Assembly (NCBI GenBank): GCA_963691815.1 | Contig: OY829661.1 | Location: 4,705,001-4,769,000 of the forward strand | DNA from: Echiichthys vipera | Taxonomy: Eukaryota > Chordata > Actinopteri > Perciformes > Trachinidae | DNA length: 64,000 bases | Direction of reading: 5' to 3' | Part shown: positions 11,501-23,147 of the stretch, in pieces | How the letters are laid out: each line of letters begins with the position of its first letter | Numbering within the stretch: position 1 is the stretch's first letter | Translations under genes and position numbers: made by a program | The notes under the pieces: model-generated | Told to the model about the DNA's origin: nothing | Seen by the model: only the letters and a program-made list of their open reading frames with translations | The model's database searches: none

Positions 11501-14500
11501 GTGAACCTAGATATTGACAACATGCTGATTTCATATTAGTGCACCAGTGTTTTGACACATTCATTATAGGAGCTTCTTTTTGGCTGTTTTGTTTCAGTTC
11601 CCAATCACAGCTCTGAGAGAGATCAAGATCCTGCAGCTGCTCAAACATGAGAACGTGGTCAATCTGATTGAGATCTGTAGAACCAAAGGTGGGTGTCACA
11701 AGTCTCCAGTCTTTAAATTTGCTTTAACAATCAATTCCTGTGTTCATTCAGGTTTGTGTATTTCAATTTTAGGTCACTCCTTTGCCCTATCATGAAAGAA
11801 GTAACAAAACATGTCTGGCTTCAGTGACGGGAGCAGAGAGCACATGTTGCGTAAAATAAGTTTGGAACAGGTTTTCATTCATTCCTCTTTTTCCCCTTCT
11901 CATTATTCTTAAAGCTACTCAGTTCAATAGATACAAAGGCAGTATCTACCTGGTCTTTGACTTCTGTGAGCACGACCTGGCCGGCCTGCTCAGCAATGCC
12001 AATGTGAAGTTCACCCTGGCAGAGATCAAGAAGGTCATGCAGATGCTGCTCAATGGATTGTACTACATCCACAGAAACAAGGTGAGGCATGTGGAGAGTG
12101 GAAGGTGTGGCAGGTGTGTGGTGATGAGGAATGAGCACTGAACTGACCCCACTCGTGCAGAAGAGCACAGTTTTACTCGGCAGCTAAAATGGGATCCAAG
12201 ATCTGTGGGAATGTAGTCCAATTTACACTGATCCTCTATCATCTAGGTAACATCATGTTGGAATCCTAAACAACCCCTTTAGTTAAAGCTTATATCTGGG
12301 TGATTATAAATGAGTTATTATTTTCATCATTCTCTCATTTTCTGAAAGTTGACCAATAAGGTACATATTTAAACCAAAAAAAAACACAATATTGATCTTA
12401 TCACAGTTTCAGCCCAAGAAATACCACTTTATTTGTCATTTTGTACCCTTACTGTCACAATGTCTTGTAGTCTTGATCATAACATTGCCTTCTCTTGGAT
12501 CAGATCCTCCACAGAGACATGAAGGCAGCCAACGTGCTCATCACCAGAGATGGTGTCCTGAAGCTGGCTGACTTTGGTTTGGCTCGAGCCTTCAGCCTGG
12601 CTAAAAACAGTCAGGGGAACCGCTACACCAACCGTGTGGTCACACTGTGGTACAGACCTCCAGAGCTGCTGCTAGGTCAGTGGTTCCCAAACCCTTTCTA
12701 CAACATACACACACTCTCTCTGACACATCCTTTGCTTGCACACTCCTATAGACCTTTTCAAAGATGTAAACATAAACATTCTAAATGTGTCCTGGTTCAT
12801 TTCCTGTTGCAGTGTATGTGAATGGCATCAACTGACAGGAAGTTAACAAGGACTAAGGCTGTTGCCTAGTAATGGAATTCTGTTGAAAAGGGCCATAGAA
12901 TTGATTTAAAACATTGTCTGTAATTAATACAGAACTACAACCTCAGGGTGTGACGTGTCCTTGAAAAATCAAAATAACAGGTCCCCCTTTTAGAGTGAAA
13001 CATTAACAGTCACACTGTAGTATGCATCTTCTAAATTCAGCATTCAACAGTTTTTCTCAAAAGTGCCTCTGCACAAACCTGGCACGTTTACCAACTCCCT
13101 GAGAATAAACAGAAACGTGAACATCTATCTGCAAGAATTCCACTTATTTTCAGTGACTAGTGTGGGCTTGCTTTTTTCTGCAGATCTTCTCAAATCAGAG
13201 CTGCGGCTGTGAGACTGCCGCTATTATCTCATTTTAGGTGTCCAGCTTCGAGTTGTATTTTGTCTTGATTGAGGCAACTGCAGAAAAACAGACAAGTATG
13301 ATGTGGCAAAAGGAAGCAGTGTGGCCAGAGCTCTACTGCCTAGCGGCTGGGGAGTCCCTTTCCACTCCGATCCAAAACTCACCCAATGTCTTGGACTAAA
13401 CCCGCGGCCTCTTCGCTGAATCAGATGTGACAGCAAGTCACTGAAGTCAGGAGAGCGCCGTGATCCAGAACAAAGCAGTGAATCAGGGAAATAAAACCGT
13501 CTTTTCACCATTTCATTACAACTGGAAATGCAGCGTGCGTCGATGCGGTGCGATTGTGTGACACTTGCTTGCTGTTAGGACATGATGTAAGTCCTCCGTT
13601 CTGTTTACATTTTCAGCAATCACTTACCACTACGGATGAGAAATCTGCATCACTGCCTGTAGTTCACTTTGATTGGTCGATCGTTGTGTCTTTAGGGCGG
13701 TGCTTGAGTCAGACTAGCCAATAGTGTATAGCTGAGGGTGAAAAAAAATCTGATGTGTCTGTGCAGAGCGGAGAACAGCAATGGATAGAATGTGTCCTAC
13801 CGACGATACTACGATCTCTCTGCTTTGGCAGATCATCAGCACGTCTAACCGCCTTTACGATCTATTATCGTCATATCTCCCACCCCTACTACAGATTATA
13901 TCCAGCTACGGATAAAAGCCTGAAGAGTCCGAGGTTAGAACGGAAGTACAGACAGATGTTGCTATGGAGATACACCGTCTGAACGGGCAGGTTTCAGAAC
14001 CTGCACATTGCAAGTAGTTGCAAGTTTCAATTCGACTCATTGCGAATCTTTGGTCTGACCTGGACTTAACATGGAAATCACTGTGTTCTGCAGCTTGTTT
14101 ACTTCGATAAATGATTTCAGGTTCTTAAATGAGTCCATAGTCGCCTCTTTCACTCACCCACATATCCAGTTTTCTTGTGTGTGGAAGGTGTTCGCTGCTG
14201 CCCTGCATCTGCAGATTTAGTTCATCGAGTTTCTGAAACGCGTCACTGAGGTGCAAGTTTCATGGGGAAGTTGTTGTTGTTAAACCTGTGGGCAATTTCA
14301 GTACCCTCTTCCTCCCAAGAAGATTCTGATCTCATCCCACAGTTCAAACACCCTGGATAAAAGCTTCCCATGTGACAGCCATCAGCCCACCCCGGTGAAA
14401 CAAAACAGCTGTGTAGGCAGATCCCATTTCCTCGCACAGTGCGGAAAAAATCTGGGATTTGACGGGTCTTGTTTTGGTTTAGTTTACAGTTGCAATGATG

Positions 14501-16696
14501 TCTGTCATTACATCATTCAGCTCGGGACTCAGCTGTTTAGAAGCTCTTGTGTATCATACAGTGTGTCCGCTGCACATTGGGGGAGACGAGCTTGATTAGC
14601 GCTTGCAGCCCTCCTTGTTTTTCAGCCATTGCCTGAGCTGCATCTGTGCAAGTCCCCACACAGACCTCTCACTTCAGATCAGCCTCATTCAAAGTAGTGT
14701 CAATTATTTTGAACAGCCTATCTGCAGTGGCTCTAGTAGTTACATGTTTGCAGAAAAGCAAGTCCTGCCTCAAATCTTCGCCATCAATGAATTTGACGTA
14801 TGTTATTAATAAACCCCATAAGCAATTTCAGTCAAAAGCAACTGGACATGGTTATTTGTTTCACCTCTCAGTTGGACCAGTCCCAACCTGGTCAGATGTG
14901 TACATGAACTGATGAAGCCTCTTGGATGAGAGGGGAAATGTCTTCGTAGACAAATAACCAAGTCCAGTTGCTTCAGACTGAAATTGCTTTGAGGATAACG
15001 ATGACCTGGACAAATGAGAACGTTCACAGGGTTATTAAGAAACAGTCTTAGTTACTGTCAGTAGCTTCATGCATCTGCAGAGATAAAGGGTTGTCTTGTA
15101 TTTTGTCATTAAGTTGCTCCTCTTATGTTTTTTGACACGTCATCAATGCTCCTTGCAATGTTATTGTCTGACAGTGGACTAGCCTTGACTTTGCTGGCTG
15201 TTGGTTCATCAATCATAGTTGAAACCATATCAGTAGCGGCAGGTAGTATTGATTCCTCCACTATTTTGTGCAGTTTTTTATAGAGCAACTCTGTACAACG
15301 CACAAAGGGAGAAATATTCATATGTTTATTAAGTAATGTTTTGAGATATTTGCTTAACAAATGCTAAAAATCCAGAAAGACTCATCTTATTTGTTTGTTT
15401 TTGAAAGGCGAGCGAGACTACGGCCCCCCCATTGACCTGTGGGGAGCAGGCTGCATCATGGCAGAGATGTGGACCAGAAGTCCCATAATGCAAGGCAACA
15501 CTGAGCAGCATCAGCTCACTCTCATCAGCCAGCTCTGTGGCTCCATCACAGCTGAGGTAAGATGAAATCATTACAGGAATATCAGTTAAGACTCAAGTTG
15601 CATTAGTTGATGACATAACGGAACTGTAGTACCAGTCGGACGCCGTTAGCTTGTATCAGCCCTATCGGACGGGTCCGGTCTGCTGCAGTTTCTGGTCTTT
15701 TCGTGGTGCTTTACTGCGATTGCCACCCAAGTGCATGTACAATTTATTTTACACACTTATAAGAATCTACAAGTGAAATTTCATATTTATATATGGGCAT
15801 TTACAAGTCTAATTATTATACGAAAGTGACGTTGATGAGAGAAAGCAGCCAGAACGTTTGGGCGACGCTCAGCCTGAGCGGCTCAGGTGATGGTTTACAT
15901 TCAAAATGGAAATGAAGAAGACTTTATGCTTTATTTTAGTTTTATTGTGAAAGACTGAAGTATGATCCTGAATGTTTTGACAGCATTGATTTTAATGTGG
16001 ACGACCAGCAGCTCCCAGTGTTTACGGCAAGGAGATTGGGTTGTTGACTAGAGAGGAGCACACGTCTAATTCAGCGGTGGTAGCGTCCTTTTGACCACTC
16101 TGGTTGACACAAGGATAAATCAGGCCGTATAAACGATATTTGGTAACAAAGATAAGAAGTTACACTTCAGTTTAACACCATTAAATGAACTCTAAACATT
16201 ACACCATCATTTATATTTGTAGGTTAAATGGAAAATTTGATAGAATTTAGACAAAAACTGTCCCACTGGTGACAACGATGTGTTATTTGTCTTCTTTGTC
16301 AACTGGACCATGATCCTCTCTTTCCATCAGGTGTGGCCTGGCGTGGATAAGAAGTATGAGCTTTATCAGAAAATGGAGCTGCCTAAAGGCCAGAAGAGGA
16401 AAGTGAAGGATCGTCTCAAAGCCTACGTCAAAGACCCGTACGCCCTGGATCTGATAGATAAACTCCTGGTCCTGGACCCCTCACAGCGCATTGACAGCGA
16501 CGACGCGCTCAACCACGACTTCTTCTGGTCAGACCCGATGCCGTCTGACCTGAAGACCATGCTCTCCACGCACAACACCTCAATGTTTGAATACCTGGCT
16601 CCGCCCAGACGGAGAGGCCACATGCCGCAGCAGCCGCCCAATCAGAGTAGAAACCCAGCCACCACCAGTCAGACGGAGTTCGATCGAGTCTTTTAG
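8475..16696 (+). CDS. cdk9: Cyclin-dependent kinase 9 (P-TEFb catalytic subunit), complete, 8 coding exons
   Basis: CDK9 pairs with cyclin T and phosphorylates the RNA polymerase II tail, DSIF and NELF in the nucleus to release paused polymerase. Coding exons are 8475-8515, 8649-8762, 9260-9341, 11598-11688, 11915-12081, 12504-12675, 15408-15556 and 16331-16696. All introns are GT-AG and all phases close. From the conserved ATG at 8671 (MSKYYDGVEFPFCDEF) the product is 372 residues, the length I recall for human CDK9. In that numbering the Gly-rich loop GQGTFGEV is 26-33, catalytic Lys48, helix-C Glu66 (PITALRE), HRD Asp149, DFG Asp167, and activation Thr186 in NRYTNRVV. The C-terminus ends TEFDRVF. 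All catalytic residues are intact. An upstream ATG at 8475 splices in frame and adds 21 residues (393 in total). I prefer this longer model because frame and splice sites agree, but both starts may be used. Confidence 0.97.
8649..8762 (+). CDS. cdk9: CDK9 coding exon 2: conserved start and Gly-rich loop
   Basis: Follows a TTTCTGTAG acceptor. It contains the conserved ATG at 8671 (A at -3) and runs to KIGQGTF, ending two bases into a Gly codon at donor GTGAGT. It encodes the N-lobe start and most of the ATP-binding glycine-rich loop. Confidence 0.95.
9260..9341 (+). CDS. cdk9: CDK9 coding exon 3: catalytic lysine
   Basis: 82 bases from acceptor TGCACAG to donor GTAAGC. It encodes GEVFKAKHRQTGKKVALKKV and MENEKEG, including Lys48, which contacts the ATP phosphates. 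Confidence 0.97.
9708..10440. mobile_element. Non-autonomous DNA-transposon-like repeat in CDK9 intron 2 (copy A)
   Basis: Shares long collinear similarity with 61603-62400, including the blocks TGTAGTACACAT, CAGGCCTGGATGTGG and GAGCAGAGGGTGCTGCTGGG. Its ends carry loosely inverted GGGTTCGTCCACACGAT and CCATCCACACAGAGTT. It has no transposase, and open frames inside (for example 10341-10712) are incidental. Confidence 0.7.
10741..11162. mobile_element. hAT-like MITE in CDK9 intron 2
   Basis: 422 bp bounded by an exact 14-bp terminal inverted repeat, CAGGGCTCCAGACT (10741-10754) and its complement (11149-11162). CATTA directly flanks both ends, shorter than the usual 8-bp hAT target duplication. 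Internal units of the type AGGAGC-CAACCAGA-ATTTTAG repeat three times. No coding capacity. Confidence 0.8.
11598..11688 (+). CDS. cdk9: CDK9 coding exon 4: PITALRE helix
   Basis: 91 bases from acceptor GTTTCAG to donor GTGGGT. It encodes FPITALREIKILQLLKHENV and the following VNLIEICRTK. PITALRE is the cyclin-binding helix that gave CDK9 its original name and contains Glu66. Confidence 0.98.
11915..12081 (+). CDS. cdk9: CDK9 coding exon 5: hinge and C-lobe start
   Basis: 167 bases from acceptor CTTAAAG to donor GTGAGG. It encodes the short loop ATQFNRYKG (ASPYNRCKG in human, a variable spot), the hinge DFCEHDLAGLL, and helices ending NGLYYIHRNK. Confidence 0.97.
12504..12675 (+). CDS. cdk9: CDK9 coding exon 6: catalytic and activation loops
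   Basis: 172 bases from acceptor GATCAG to donor GTCAGT. It encodes ILHRDMKAANVLITRDG, DFGLARAF, and the T-loop NSQGNRYTNRVVTLWYRPPE. Asp149, Asp167 and Thr186 are all present. Residue 182 is Gly where human has Pro. Confidence 0.98.
14815..15000. repeat. Inverted repeat in CDK9 intron 5
   Basis: AAGCAATTTCAGTCAAAAGC at about 14820 reappears inverted at about 14955-14995 around some 100 bp. A third copy lies at 7208-7275. It could form a hairpin in the pre-mRNA. The rest of this 2.7-kb intron contains no gene that I can recognise. Confidence 0.6.
15408..15556 (+). CDS. cdk9: CDK9 coding exon 7
   Basis: 149 bases from acceptor TTGAAAG to donor GTAAGA. It encodes GERDYGPPIDLWGAGCIMAE and onward to QLCGSITAE, the CMGC-kinase helix F region with the structural Asp of DLWGAGC. 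Confidence 0.97.
16331..16696 (+). CDS. cdk9: CDK9 coding exon 8 and stop
   Basis: 366 bases from acceptor CCATCAG to TAG at 16694. It encodes the C-lobe end (YALDLIDKLLVLDPSQRIDS, ALNHDFFW), then the C-terminal tail with NQSRNPATTSQTEFDRVF. The tail folds back over the ATP site in known CDK9 structures. Confidence 0.98.
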   Translation: MWPGVDKKYELYQKMELPKGQKRKVKDRLKAYVKDPYALDLIDKLLVLDPSQRIDSDDALNHDFFWSDPMPSDLKTMLSTHNTSMFEYLAPPRRRGHMPQQPPNQSRNPATTSQTEFDRVF

Positions 16697-17192
16697 TGGT
16701 TAAAGACGTTTCTGGACAGCTGTTTGCCTGGTTGGACTGTTCATTCAGTCACAAATGGAAACTGTATTTCCCACCTGGCCTTATATTGAGAAAAGCTACA
16801 CATTCCTTTTTTTAGCTGAGGTTTGGCGAACACCTGGAGATTTCTAAAATCTGTTGTATGATCACTGCTGTGTGTGCGAAGGATGCAGGTTGTTTGGGGT
16901 GACCAGGGACGGGACTGTAACGTTCAAAGTTATGCAAAGCCATTTCAAGCCCAGTTATTATGTTGGTATGCTTTTCCCCCAGGTGATCATGGAGAGACTG
17001 AACTCTGTAGACATGGCGTGGGTGTTTTTGCTTGGTCACCTTATTGAACAAGGCCCCTTTGGTTTTAATTTGGATTAGTTTATGAGCGAGTCTGGCATTC
17101 TAGTGTTTTATATTTCCACACATGATTATTATCATTTTGTATAAAAAAAAGCTCTTTAAAGACTGTCCAGTATTTTGAAGTGTTTTATTTAT

Positions 17193-17569
17193 ATTAAAGT
17201 CACTGTATTCAACATTCAGGACATTAATAGCCGCAAACAAATATGTTCTATGTGCACATAGAGCGGAGTAATGGCATCTTGAGCCGAGAGTGAGGTCACT
17301 CCCTCTGTTGTAATCAGTTTCTCTGCTTATTGTTCCAGACACTCTCAGTCCACTTTTTTAAAAGACAGAAACACTGTTAAACCATTTTACAAGGATACCA
17401 CATGTTTCTGAACACATGTTTCATAAGGGACATTCCCAAAATAAAATCATTACCTCATGTACCCTTTGATTGAGCTGGTGTTGGTTTCAAAGTCAGATGA
17501 AGGTTAACTGCAGAGTAACAGAACTCACTAGAGCTTGTTCCAGAGTTGGTGATATTACAATTCAATAAA
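17193..17569 (+). terminator. cdk9: Candidate CDK9 poly(A) signals
   Basis: ATTAAA at 17193-17198, AATAAA at 17440-17445 and AATAAA at 17564-17569 follow the stop by about 0.5, 0.74 and 0.87 kb. The 3'UTR (16697 onward) shows no repeat before 17.6 kb. Which signal is used cannot be told from sequence alone. Confidence 0.5.
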
Positions 17570-17623
17570 GGACGGGGCGAGGTTTAGCACTTTGTGAACC
17601 ACTGCGTGAGCAAATAGTCCAGT

Positions 17624-18150
17624 TTAAAGTGTAATTCTGCAGCAAAATCATCCCATGGTCTTTTTTTTTGTGCTTTCATACATCAAATAAGCCATCGAGG
17701 CAATTTTGATCATTTAAATACTATTAACTGAGAAATCCGGAGAGTAGCTAACAGTCCCGACATGGCTAACAGTGACTAGCTTGGTGCAGTACGGTGAAGG
17801 CATTCAAACGTCTTTTTTAACCATTAATACTGCTGAAAATAACAGCAAACCTCTGCAGCAGCATGATAAGTGTCAGTACACAGAGAAGAAAGCACCAATG
17901 GGCTCCTTCCTTTGGGATTGACTTTGGTAATCCACTTGAATGGACTTTACTATGAGAGGAGCTGGTACAGGGGCCAGTAGGTAAGTCTTTAAAACACTCT
18001 TTTAATAAACTCTGGGTTCACTAACTACGTTGTTGGTGCTTTGTTTTCTGTGTAGGGACTCTTCTCATGCTGCTGCAGAGGTTTGCTGTTATTTTGAGCA
18101 GTATTAGTGGTTAAAAAAAGACCTTTGAATGCCTCCACCGTACTGCCCCG
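17624..18150. mobile_element. TTAA-flanked palindromic MITE, copy 1 (3' end lost)
   Basis: Begins at a TTAA and shares nearly its whole length with 20490-21179, with the unique centre in inverted orientation. The long arms contain AAACCTCTGCAGCAGCA and its complement. The right arm breaks near 18145 and is replaced by a Tc1-like transposase fragment. TTAA ends suggest mobilisation by a piggyBac-type transposase. Confidence 0.75.
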
Positions 18151-18240
18151 ACCTAACAATGTTTCTCAACGTACAATTGATAGGAATTTAGGGATTTCAT
18201 CATCTGCAGTTCATAATATCAAAAGATTCTGTCTCAGTTC
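18150..18240 (+). pseudogene. Tc1-like transposase helix-turn-helix fragment
   Basis: Translates as VSQRTIDRNLGISSSAVHNI, the DNA-binding helix-turn-helix type found at the N-terminus of Tc1/mariner transposases. The fragment is short and not followed by a catalytic domain. A better-preserved relative lies at 42171-42290. Confidence 0.6.
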
Positions 18241-18750
18241 TGAAACGGGTGGAGACTATTTCTACTCCCCTACATTTCAGAGGGAACTGTACTTTTTCTG
18301 ATTAGATCTAATGAAGTGTATGCTGGTCGAGCTGTGCTGGGAATTACGTGATGTCACCAGATCATATGCACTAATAACACTAACAGGATAGACTGTCCCT
18401 CCAAAGGACAAGCACAGTTTGTGCATGCCCATACTGTACTGAGAAGCAATTATAACAGAAGTGAAAACACCTGTGGAGTGTGGCTGAGCAGCTGTAGAAT
18501 TTTACTGCATTTACAAACTCTGTGATGCATTATATTAATGAAATCAACAAACCTAGATCCTAGTACCTAGAAGTTGCTCATGGCAAAACTTGTGAGGAAG
18601 CACAAAGTAAACCTGCCAGACTTGACACAAGAGACGTGTTCGTAAGCACTAAACAATTGGGTGTAAAATCCTGATTTCAGTTCAAAACTTCCACTCAACA
18701 GTTTTCTAATTAAGCAGGACAGAGCACCTCACAATGGCTCTCATTCATCT

Positions 18751-18909
<159 letters not shown>

Positions 18910-19170
18910 ATAGCAGTAGAGCTGCCATGGAAGGTACTGCCCTGGCCACCGGGAGCAATTGCGGGTGCAGTGTGTTCCTCAAGGATATTTTGGACATGTG
19001 GCCAGTCCGAGCCAGGATCAAACATGAACAACCCCGTGTATCAACACAACACAGACGGTACACTGCTGTCTACATTTTAACATTCTACCGGTCTAGAAGT
19101 TTCAATGTCCCTGTATCACTGTATGTACAACATGAAGAATGGAAGGGTATGGAACAGTGATGAGCTGTGT

Positions 19171-19185
19171 CCAGTAGGTGGCAGC
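19171..19185 (+). promoter_or_regulatory. CTCF-like motif
   Basis: CCAGTAGGTGGCAGC fits the CTCF core consensus closely and has the same orientation as the motif at 7645. Together they bracket CDK9. Motif match only. Confidence 0.4.
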
Positions 19186-19376
19186 ATCACATTATTCATT
19201 AAATAGTAGTTGTACATATTTTGCATGCTTGCCCCTGAACCCTTAGCAAGCTTGATTACTCTTACTCTCGCAATAACGCAACAAAAAGAACCTTCACGTA
19301 CTCAATCAATCAATAAATCAAACATAAAACTATTTAAAAATACCACAGGTTTATGTAGAGAGCATAAAAAACAACA

Positions 19377-19730
19377 TACACTTAAAATTAGAGAACAAGT
19401 TATAAATACTGGATTTATCCTGAAAGTGTTCTTATTGTTCAGAATCTGATAGAATGTCCTCTGTGGCTAAACCACTGCTGTGCTAACATGTTTTTTTAAA
19501 TAACCAACACACTTCAACAGAAACCCACTGCACTTAGTGAACTGTGTTAGAGAGTGAGTCAGAATGGACCCAGATCAAACCAGAGCAGTGTGAGAAACTA
19601 GTGATGTCCTGTGGGTGCAGATGTGCTGAAGTCATTCAAAGCTGTGGTCTCTACACTTCCTGTTCATGTTTGAATCCTAGAGAATTCTAAACAATAAAAA
19701 ATAACAGTATTTCAGAATAAATCAAGTATA
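19377..19730. mobile_element. Internally deleted Tc1-like element
   Basis: Starts TACACTTAAAATTAGAGAAC, as the Tc1-like element at 30754 does. It then jumps directly to the 3' portion (AACCCACTGCACTTAGTGAA, then CAGAATGGACCCAGATCAAA), which also occurs at 31795-31950. The transposase core is absent, so this is a MITE-style deletion derivative. Confidence 0.8.
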
Positions 19731-19944
19731 AACCATTTGGTGTTAGATCTCCAGTATTGATGGGTATAAATGTGGATGAGTCAAGACAATCTAATATTAA
19801 AAAACCTAAATACAGTGAGAGATAAACGATAACATTAAGTGAAAGATGAATCAAATGCATACTAGATAAAAAGCATGTCTTAAAAGGTATGTCCTACTTG
19901 TACTTTTGAAGATATCCACACTCCCTGCACCGCTCAGCTCCTCC

Positions 19945-19985
19945 GTAAGGTCCTCCGTAAGGTCCTCCGTCAGGTCCTTCCACAG
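19945..19985. repeat. Short tandem repeat, 13-bp unit
   Basis: TCCTCCGTAAGG occurs in three slightly varied tandem copies. Confidence 0.8.
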
Positions 19986-20489
19986 TTGGGGGCCATAGTG
20001 GCTAACAGCAGCCTCACCGTGGTCTTCTCCTGTATACTGAAATGGAAGTTGTTACAAACATTTTAGTTGAATGTGCTTGTCCCCATTGAAGAATAATTGT
20101 TTCTGGAGGTGACAGCTGTAATCCTCTCTGAATGATCTGCTCAGGCTAAATTGGTTTCATGTAGGACCTCCACTTCTGGTTGCATCTAGAACCTTCTGAG
20201 TGTCCAGGTTGTTGGATGTTGTTGAGCTGAATGCTGCATTCATATCATTTTCGCCACAAGAACTCCATATCAAGACCATACTCTATGTAAAGGTAGCCTG
20301 AGTTGAACACAAACAGCCTCTACTACAGAAGTTATGGAGGTAACTATGGTTCTATGAAATCCAGTGGTAGTAAACGGTTGTGTTGTAGGCTACCTACACA
20401 TTCCAGCTTGAATAGTATGTGGCAACCTACATCTAGCCCCTCAGAATATTCTCCGCTAGTTCTCTGAACACCTATAGCTCTCTGACGCC

Positions 20490-21179
20490 TTAAAGTGAAA
20501 TTTCGGCATAAAATCATTACCAGGTCTTTTTCTGCAAATACATTCAACAAATAAGCATTGGAGACAATTTTTTTTCGTGTAACAACTATTAACGGAGATA
20601 TCACAGAGAGTCGTTAGCAGTTGTTAACAGTTGCTAACAGTTGGTAACAGTTGAATGCAGCTAACACCGATTAGCTCGGGGCATTACGGTGAAGGCATTC
20701 AAACGTCTTTTTTAACCACTAATACTGCTCAAATAACAACAAACCTCTGCAGCAGCACAAGAAGAGTGATTGGCACAGAAACAACGCACCAACAACGTAG
20801 TTAGTGAACCCAGAGTTTATTAAGAGTGTTTTAAAGACTTACCTACTGGCCCCTGTACCAGCTCCTCTCATAGTAAAGTCCATTCAAGTGGATTACCAAA
20901 GTCAATCCCAAAGGAAGGAGCCCATTGGTGCTTTGTTTTCTGTGTAGGGACTCTTCTCATGCTGCTGCAGAGGTTTGCTGTTATTTTCAACAGTATTAGT
21001 GGTTAAAAAAGACGTTTGAATGCCTTCACCGTACTGCCCGGAGCTAATCAGTGTTAACCACATTCGGCTGTTAGCGACTGTTAACAGATTTCTCTGTTAA
21101 TAGTTGTCGATGGCTTATTTGATGAGTGTATTTGCAGAAAAAGACCCCGGGATGAGTTTATGCTGGAATTTCACTTTAA
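20490..21179. mobile_element. TTAA-flanked palindromic MITE, copy 2 (complete)
   Basis: About 690 bp between TTAA at 20490-20493 and TTAA at 21176-21179. The ends TTAAAGTGAAATTTCGGCAT and, on the other strand, TTAAAGTGAAATTCCAGCAT match. The inverted arms extend some 240-290 bp around a 160-bp unique centre. It has no open frame of note. TTAA target sites and long arms point to a piggyBac-mobilised non-autonomous element; the class is inference. Confidence 0.82.
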
Positions 21180-21337
21180 TGTACAAGGTCTAATGACTAA
21201 CCAACAGACTGGCCCTTTCCTCCACCTCGGATCTAAATGGGGGAGCTGCCTAGGATCTCTGTCCAACAGACTGAGGGGAGTTGAGAACCATAACATTGAT
21301 GATCACCTGGGGGGCGCTGGAAGGACCCCGTGATTGA

Positions 21338-21344
21338 TATTATA

Positions 21345-21383
<39 letters not shown>

Positions 21384-21387
21384 TATT
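21338..21387. repeat. AT dinucleotide repeat
   Basis: A TA-rich run of about 50 bp with two ATTATA interruptions. Confidence 0.95.
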
Positions 21388-21920
21388 AAACACTTCATAG
21401 GATGTGATGGAATGCCTAAAGGAGACCCCCCAGCCAGGTGTTGTGGAGCACTAACCTCTGCTAATAAAAACCACAGAGGACCTGTGAACTCTGAGGTGTC
21501 TACGTCTAAACAGGCTTACCCATATTGATCCCTAATCCTGCACTACATGAGGGTAAAACATTCATTCCCCAGAAGGCAGGCTCTGGCATGGGAGGTAATC
21601 CGCCGCCAAGTTCGCTCTGCCTTGAAGGTCTATTGCCCTCAGGAAGGCCAGGGTGAAGGGCGGGTGTAGGACGTTGAGCCCACACCAGTGCTTTAAGTTG
21701 CTCTATTTCAGCTTGTTAAGTCTCCATCTCCTGGCCAAAATGGTTATGAATATGTATTGCATGTGCCTGTATTTGTTAAGAATCACCTCAGGCTCATATA
21801 GTTTCACTCTCCTCAGTCTAACAACAGTCTGTGTGTGGTGTCACACTGGAGCTTTACTCAGATGATGGATTGCTCTTTTAGTTCCAGAGCTCCTCCACTG
21901 TCACTTCTATTAAAGGGAGG

Positions 21921-21959
<39 letters not shown>

Positions 21960-21971
21960 GGGGGGGGGGGG
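21921..21971. repeat. TG repeat running into a G tract
   Basis: About 18 TG units are followed directly by some 15 G, a compound microsatellite. Confidence 0.95.
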
Positions 21972-22954
21972 TGCTGACGACAATGACAACAACAACTAAC
22001 ATAAATTAGAAAGCGCTCCATTGGACAGATGGGCCTCCGACTGCAGCCGTCTGCATGCAAATGGACTCCCAATTATTCGCCATAGAAACAGCACTGTTGA
22101 TTATCTGTATGGATGAGAGGCCAGGATACAAAATGACACTCTGAACTATGCCAGATTTGGGCCACAGAAGGGCACACTGTGAACTGGCTCCAAAGGGCTT
22201 TTTATGGTGTTCTTTCTGACTTATCTGATGCTACTGGGCTGCAGGGTTTGTCTGGGGTAAATGCCATGTCAGTTTGGATAAATGTCATTTCAGATTCACA
22301 GGGTCGTCCTCCTGAGTTCTAGAAAAACATTGCTGCTATATTTGGTGAGCTTCTGCTCTGTGGAGGTAGTTTAATCTGAAACAGCCTGATACTCTGCATT
22401 CCTTCACTGTACAGGTCATGATATCTTCAGAGGAATGAGAACCCCCACCCGAGATATCTAGGCTACCTGTCATCTACATCTTGCACCGTTTATATGCACC
22501 TCTGTGTTTGGATTGTAATGCTGATGCTGGAGACTTTTGAGACCTAAGCCCCTTTTCACACATGCCATGAAAACCTGATATTATCTCGACATTACCTGGC
22601 AGAGCTGTAGGCCTCTGTGAGAACGCAAATGGACGATTTAGTTGGATCAGACATCAGGCGGTCTTTACCATCCCAGCTCCCTAGACTAAAGTCCCAGCGA
22701 GCGAGAGGGCATGTTGGTGCCCGAACCTCTGTGGGTGAAGGAGACTGTTTATTTACACAAAGAAGGTGAAAAGTGAAAATGTGTAGCTGGAGAGAGGACA
22801 AAATTAGGAAACTTCTGTTGGTAAGTGCAGACTCCAAATTGTAAGACAAAACGGTTGTATATGAGCAAATCCCATTCTACTGTAAAGTGTGTTTTAAACA
22901 AACATTTGAAATATTGCAAAAAATATTTGAATTTGGTGTATTTCATTAACTGGT

Positions 22955-23105
22955 TTGGAGCGAATAAACAGGAGCGTACCTATGTTCTCCGGGTCCTATG
23001 TTCCCTACTTTGTATGGGGATCATCTGACCCTTTGTTAAAATAAAGGTCTGATGTTCCCCATTTGTCACAGAAAGGGTCCTATGTTCCCCGGTCTGTTAT
23101 TCTTT
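22955..23105. repeat. Repeat with recurring CCTATGTTCCC units
   Basis: CCTATGTTCTCC, CCTATGTTCCCT, TGATGTTCCCC and CCTATGTTCCCC recur in 130 bp. GGAGCGTACC is shared, inverted, with 48840-48860, where CCCTATGTTCCC also occurs nearby, so this is a dispersed family. Class unknown. Confidence 0.55.
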
Positions 23106-23147
23106 ACCACAATCTGCGCCAAATTCCCTGCTAGCATGGCTTTGGAT

